From: Altererythrobacter sp.
GTDB lineage: Bacteria; Pseudomonadota; Alphaproteobacteria; Sphingomonadales; Sphingomonadaceae
NCBI GenBank assembly: GCA_023299945.1
Contig: JALZVZ010000147.1
Location: 1 to 7,256, forward strand
DNA: 7,256 nucleotides
Direction: 5' to 3'
This document shows, in pieces, positions 4,423 to 7,256 of the stretch (position 1 is its first letter; the number at the start of each line of letters is the position of its first letter). A program made the position numbers and the translations under genes. The notes beneath the pieces are model-generated. The model worked only from the letters and a program-made list of their open reading frames with translations, had not been told where the DNA came from and did no database searches.

Positions 4423-6875
4423 CAATCCGCCCCCTCAACCAGCTTGGTAAAGGTCAGGAATTTCTCAGGCGCCACGCGAATGGCTGCGCCCGTTGGGCAA
4501 GCACGCACGCAGGCGGGGCCGCCTTTGATCCCAGCACACATGTCGCATTTGATCGCGGTTTTGGGCTGAGCAGCGCCGTCTTTCGCCGATTTCTTGCTGC
4601 GCCAATCATAGCTTGCCTCGCCCGGGCCGGGGCCAGCGCCGAACAATAGCCATGACAATAGCGAAGGTTTCTTTGGCGGCTTGGCATCCATCCGGATCAC
4701 GCCATACGGGCAATTGCGCTGACAATTGCCGCAGCCAATGCAAGTCTCGTCAATAAAGACCTCGCCATCGGGCCCGCGTTTGATCGCATTGGGCGGGCAA
4801 TCGGCCATGCAATGCGGATGCTCGCAGTGGCGGCACGATGTTGGCACATGCAGATGCGCGTAAGTGCGGCCAGCTTCGCGGTCGAGGCGCGAGAGGCCCT
4901 CGTGACTGTCAGCACACGCCTTCTCGCAATTGTCGCAGCCAACGCAGAGCTTTTCGTCGATCAGCAGCACGTCGGTTGCCTCGCCAAGGCCATTGTCTAG
5001 GAGGAATTGCGCGGTTTGCGAATACATATCGACCGCGCCAGAAAAGCTGTCTTTTTGCCCTTCGATAAATTCGTTCACTTCGCGGCGGCTGGCCATATCT
5101 TTCATCGTGCGCGCGCGCAGCTGAGGTTTGCGGTCCATCAATGCGGTGAACACTTCGCCCGGGAAGCGCACGACTTGTGCTTTAATCGCCGCCTTCACTG
5201 TGGCGGTGCGGGCAGAGCCGTCAATAACTGCCATCTCGCCAAAATAGGAGCCTGCGGGCAAATAGGATAGGAACACAGGCTTGCCGCCAATTTCCTTTTC
5301 AACAATCATCGATCCGCGCTGGATGACGTAAATATCCTTGTCGTCTGCGCCTTCTTCGATCACCACTTTGCCGCTGGGAACGTCGACCAATTCCGCCGCT
5401 TCGACCAAAGCGGCAACATCGTCCTTTTTAAGGCCCGAACCGAACATTTGCAGCAATTGCCGCTCGATCGTGATGCGGTTCACGGCGCGGCCTGCCGCTG
5501 GCACGGTCGCAATTAGCTTCAGTGCCGCACCGCGCGACAATTCAATCACGGTGGTCGGCTCGCTGGCGCGAATGGTTGCGCCGCGTTTGCGCCCTGAAAT
5601 CAGGCCTACTTCGCCAAAGATTGTGCCTTGTTCAATCGGCACAGTGATGGAGGTATCCTCGGGATTGACCTCTACCGCAACGCCGCCTTCGGCAATGGCA
5701 AACATGGAAGATCCCGGGTCATTGCGCACAAAGATCACATCACCCATGCCGTAATGCCGCACATCGCTATCGAGCATCAACTCGCGCATTTGCAGCGGCG
5801 AGAGTTCTTCTAAGATCACGATGTTCTTGTTGAACACCTCCAGCCATTCTTCGACGGTACGGTTGCCAGGAAGGGCTGCGAATTTCTCGGCCAAAATGGG
5901 CTCATCCGCGGGCTTGAGATCCAAGTTTCCACTCAGAAACTCGATCACGTCATAACCCTGGTTCATACAGTGCTTGATCAGCGGATAGCCTGCCAGCGCG
6001 CCAATCACATGGACGCCGGCCTGTGTTGTCTCAAAACTTGGCGTGAGCTGGGGGAATGCGGCGCGGTCTTCGGACGTAAAATCAATCCCGCAGCTTTCCA
6101 CAAACTTGCGCGGAGCCTGCGAACCTGTGCGCGCAATGATCCGGTCGCAAGGAATGGTTTCTGTACCGTCGCGCGTTTCCAGCACCAGCTCGCCGTCTTT
6201 AACCTCGGCAGGGTTGGTCTCGCGCCGCACAAAAATGCGACCATTGGCCTCGGCCTCTTCCAGCAATGCGACATTCGCCGCCTTCGCGCGCGCAAATTCA
6301 GCGTTGCGGTTGAGGATGGAGACAATATTGCGTTGCGCTTCATCAGCGGCCAAGCCCAATGCGTTTTCAATGCCTGCATCGCCTGAACCGATAACGGTGA
6401 TATGCTCATCGACATATTCACCTGGATCATCGAGTTGATATTGGATTTGTTCCGCATCTGAGCCGGGGCAGCGCAATTTGTTCGGATTGCCCTGCGTCCC
6501 GATGCTCATCACAACGGTTTCCGCCTTGACCACATCGCCGCTTTTCAGCTTGATCTCAAATGCGCCGATTGTGCCAGCGATCTCCACCACTTCGGAATTG
6601 AAGCGGACATTGACCTTGCCCTCTTCGATCTGACGGTTCCACGTATCGAGAATAAATTCGCGCTTGCCCGCGTCAAAGTCGAGGTCAGAGCGCAGCACCA
6701 GATTGCTGGGCGTCGCCATGACGTGCTTGCCCTTCTGATACTTGAAGATTGTGTCAGACAGGTGATCTGTCTTTTCGAGGAGGACGTGGGTCATGCCCAG
6801 CGCTGCTGCATGCGCAGCGGCACTCAGCCCGGCAGGGCCTGATCCAACAATTGCAACGCGATAAAGGTCCGGCAC
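4422..6875 (-). CDS. Fusion: FAD/NAD(P) reductase, two cyclic-nucleotide-binding domains, four-cluster [4Fe-4S] ferredoxin
   Basis: From GTG 6875 the product has 817 residues and no membrane segment. Residues 1-320 are a two-Rossmann flavoprotein of the thioredoxin-reductase/YpdA type, with FAD motif GSGPAG at 11-16, NAD(P) motif GSGDAG at 163-168, Arg190/Arg196 that could hold NADPH phosphate, and GVHVIGA at 287-293. The CxxC of true thioredoxin reductase is missing. Two cNMP-binding domains follow (about 351-467 and 476-592). Each keeps the phosphate-binding Glu and Arg nine residues apart, in FGEVGLI..R (Glu422, Arg431) and FGEMAVI..R (Glu547, Arg556). The C-terminus is a DmsB/HybA-like ferredoxin with 16 Cys in four sets: 644/647/650/654, 681/684/689/693, 712/715/718/722 and 777/780/789/793. 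The likely role is cyclic-nucleotide-controlled electron transfer between NAD(P)H and the membrane cytochrome encoded next. An upstream ATG at 7004 would add 43 unrelated residues. GTG is preferred for its AGGGGGG site and because the FAD strand starts right after it. Confidence 0.9.
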   Translation of the reverse strand: MPDLYRVAIVGSGPAGLSAAAHAAALGMTHVLLEKTDHLSDTIFKYQKGKHVMATPSNLVLRSDLDFDAGKREFILDTWNRQIEEGKVNVRFNSEVVEIAGTIGAFEIKLKSGDVVKAETVVMSIGTQGNPNKLRCPGSDAEQIQYQLDDPGEYVDEHITVIGSGDAGIENALGLAADEAQRNIVSILNRNAEFARAKAANVALLEEAEANGRIFVRRETNPAEVKDGELVLETRDGTETIPCDRIIARTGSQAPRKFVESCGIDFTSEDRAAFPQLTPSFETTQAGVHVIGALAGYPLIKHCMNQGYDVIEFLSGNLDLKPADEPILAEKFAALPGNRTVEEWLEVFNKNIVILEELSPLQMRELMLDSDVRHYGMGDVIFVRNDPGSSMFAIAEGGVAVEVNPEDTSITVPIEQGTIFGEVGLISGRKRGATIRASEPTTVIELSRGAALKLIATVPAAGRAVNRITIERQLLQMFGSGLKKDDVAALVEAAELVDVPSGKVVIEEGADDKDIYVIQRGSMIVEKEIGGKPVFLSYLPAGSYFGEMAVIDGSARTATVKAAIKAQVVRFPGEVFTALMDRKPQLRARTMKDMASRREVNEFIEGQKDSFSGAVDMYSQTAQFLLDNGLGEATDVLLIDEKLCVGCDNCEKACADSHEGLSRLDREAGRTYAHLHVPTSCRHCEHPHCMADCPPNAIKRGPDGEVFIDETCIGCGNCQRNCPYGVIRMDAKPPKKPSLLSWLLFGAGPGPGEASYDWRSKKSAKDGAAQPKTAIKCDMCAGIKGGPACVRACPTGAAIRVAPEKFLTFTKLVEGAD
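4426..4437 (-). promoter_or_regulatory. Ribosome binding block of the cytochrome b gene with TGATG stop-start overlap
   Basis: TGAGGGGGCGGA is embedded in the last codons (E-G-A-D) of the reductase gene. The reductase TGA (4424-4422) shares its A with ATG 4422, a layout typical of translational coupling. The block decides for ATG 4422 over the TTG at 4425. Confidence 0.6.
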
Positions 6876-6881
6876 CCAAAA

Positions 6882-6888
6882 CCCCCCT
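6882..6888 (-). promoter_or_regulatory. Ribosome binding site deciding the GTG start of the reductase fusion
   Basis: AGGGGGG lies six bases before GTG 6875. No comparable site precedes ATG 7004, where the sequence is CCCC/GGGG flanked by the divergent gene's start. This supports the shorter 817-residue protein. Confidence 0.6.
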
Positions 6889-6915
6889 AAGGTAACACCG
6901 GCGACCGTATTATTT

Positions 6916-6933
6916 TGATTATGACTAACATCA
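6916..6933. promoter_or_regulatory. Possible operator: TGAT-N10-ATCA inverted repeat
   Basis: TGAT (6916-6919) and ATCA (6930-6933) form a short inverted repeat overlapping and just downstream of the proposed -10 box, where a repressor could bind. The half-sites resemble those of FNR/CRP-type regulators (TTGAT..ATCAA), but the spacer is 10, not 4 or 6, so assignment to that family is not supported. Confidence 0.2.
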
Positions 6934-6959
6934 TAGGCATTATGCGACAAAAGAGCCAA
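6930..6959 (-). promoter_or_regulatory. Candidate sigma70-type promoter of the redox operon
   Basis: On the minus strand TTGGCT (6959-6954) and TATGAT (6935-6930) are separated by 18 bases. They match the -35 and -10 consensus at four and five of six positions. Transcription would start near 6923, giving a leader of about 48 bases before GTG 6875. The surrounding intergenic DNA is clearly more AT-rich than the genes. Confidence 0.4.
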
Positions 6960-7002
6960 GGGGAATTGCAGGAATTTTATACCGCTGTTAGCTACCCGCC
7001 CC

Positions 7003-7256
7003 ATGGATCAAGAGAATCAGGACGAGTTGAACGCTGGCACAGAACCCAAATCGGGTGCTAGTCGTTGGGGTATTGGGCTGCTTCTGGTGGCTGCGCTTTT
7101 GGTGGCAGGCGTGCTGGTTTGGCGGACTTTGAACGAGGGCAGTAGCGATACTGAGATGGCGGCAGGATCTGCAGAACCGAGCATCGCAGAACTGTTAGAG
7201 GCGGCAGAAGGCGATCCTGAAAACAAAGATCGCTGGCTTGAACTTGGCTTCGCTTA
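7003..7256 (+). CDS. Membrane-anchored TPR-type protein, possibly cytochrome c biogenesis CcmI/CcmH-like (partial)
   Basis: The frame is open from ATG 7003 to the right edge (84 full codons plus two bases). Residues 1-21 are polar, 22-40 form one strongly hydrophobic helix (WGIGLLLVAALLVAGVLVW), and 41-59 are an acidic, small-residue linker. From residue 60 the pattern SIAELLEAAEGDPENKDRW followed by LELGFA looks like the start of tetratricopeptide repeats with the usual W-x2-L-G spacing. This architecture, an N-terminal anchor and then periplasmic TPRs beginning with L-x2-A-x5-P-x3-D-x-W, is that of the TPR half of CcmI/CcmH, which handles apocytochrome c. Its position next to a ten-heme cytochrome operon, divergently transcribed, agrees with that, but only about one helix pair is visible, so the assignment is tentative. 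No clear ribosome site precedes the ATG. A TTTTATAC sequence at 6975-6982 could be a -10 box, giving a very short leader. Confidence 0.6.
   Translation, partial: MDQENQDELNAGTEPKSGASRWGIGLLLVAALLVAGVLVWRTLNEGSSDTEMAAGSAEPSIAELLEAAEGDPENKDRWLELGFA

Noticed and set aside
3538..4425. TTG start at 4425 for the cytochrome b gene
   Set aside because: ATG at 4422 is the next codon, overlaps the upstream stop as TGATG and has better spacing from GAGGGGG.
5338..5754. Plus-strand 138-residue open frame opposite the cNMP domains
   Set aside because: It is antisense to conserved domain sequence, Ser/Thr/Pro-rich, and has no recognisable motif or operon context.
6005..6457. Minus-strand 150-residue open frame inside the reductase gene
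   Set aside because: It is an out-of-frame shadow of the NAD(P)-binding region, which is itself intact in the long frame. No frameshift is needed.
6915..6934. FNR/Dnr box in the divergent promoter
   Set aside because: The TTGAT and ATCA half-sites are present, but the spacer is 10 bases instead of 4, so it is kept only as an unassigned inverted repeat.
6876..7004. 43-residue N-terminal extension of the reductase from ATG 7004
   Set aside because: It has no ribosome site, runs through AT-rich promoter-like DNA and overlaps the divergent gene's start. The FAD-binding strand begins just after GTG 6875, which has AGGGGGG at good spacing.

Overview
The window reads as chromosomal DNA of a moderately GC-rich alphaproteobacterium. 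The protein style and Shine-Dalgarno-led genes suggest a Sphingomonadales (Erythrobacter-like) host, but this is inference and no marker gene is present. Nearly all of it is coding. Five genes run leftward on the minus strand, and one partial gene runs rightward from the right edge.

The core is a tightly packed minus-strand operon. From its start it encodes: (i) an 817-residue cytoplasmic fusion of an FAD/NAD(P) reductase, two cyclic-nucleotide-binding domains and a four-cluster [4Fe-4S] ferredoxin (4422-6875); (ii) a five-helix membrane protein with paired HX13H motifs, a probable diheme cytochrome b (3538-4422); and (iii) a membrane-anchored protein with a cytoplasmic FHA domain and ten CxxCH heme sites (1710-3521). 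The first two genes overlap by one base (TGATG). The second and third are 16 bases apart. Both downstream starts use the same 12-base ribosome-binding block. Together the products form a plausible route for electrons from NAD(P)H through FAD, FeS clusters and hemes b to a periplasmic multiheme cytochrome. Input sites exist for cyclic nucleotide and possibly for phosphoprotein signals. I do not recognise this as a characterised system.

Only 24 bases after the multiheme gene comes a class III cyclic-nucleotide phosphodiesterase-like metallophosphoesterase (834-1685), which could adjust the nucleotide the fusion protein senses. An alpha/beta hydrolase (1-764, C-terminus beyond the left edge) follows 69 bases later. 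It looks like a separate housekeeping function.

At the right, 7003-7256 (+) begins a membrane-anchored protein with a probable TPR start, resembling cytochrome c biogenesis CcmI/CcmH-type TPR proteins. The AT-rich 127-base gap between it and the operon carries the best promoter candidate and a possible operator. I saw no tRNA, rRNA, CRISPR array, insertion sequence or clear rho-independent terminator.
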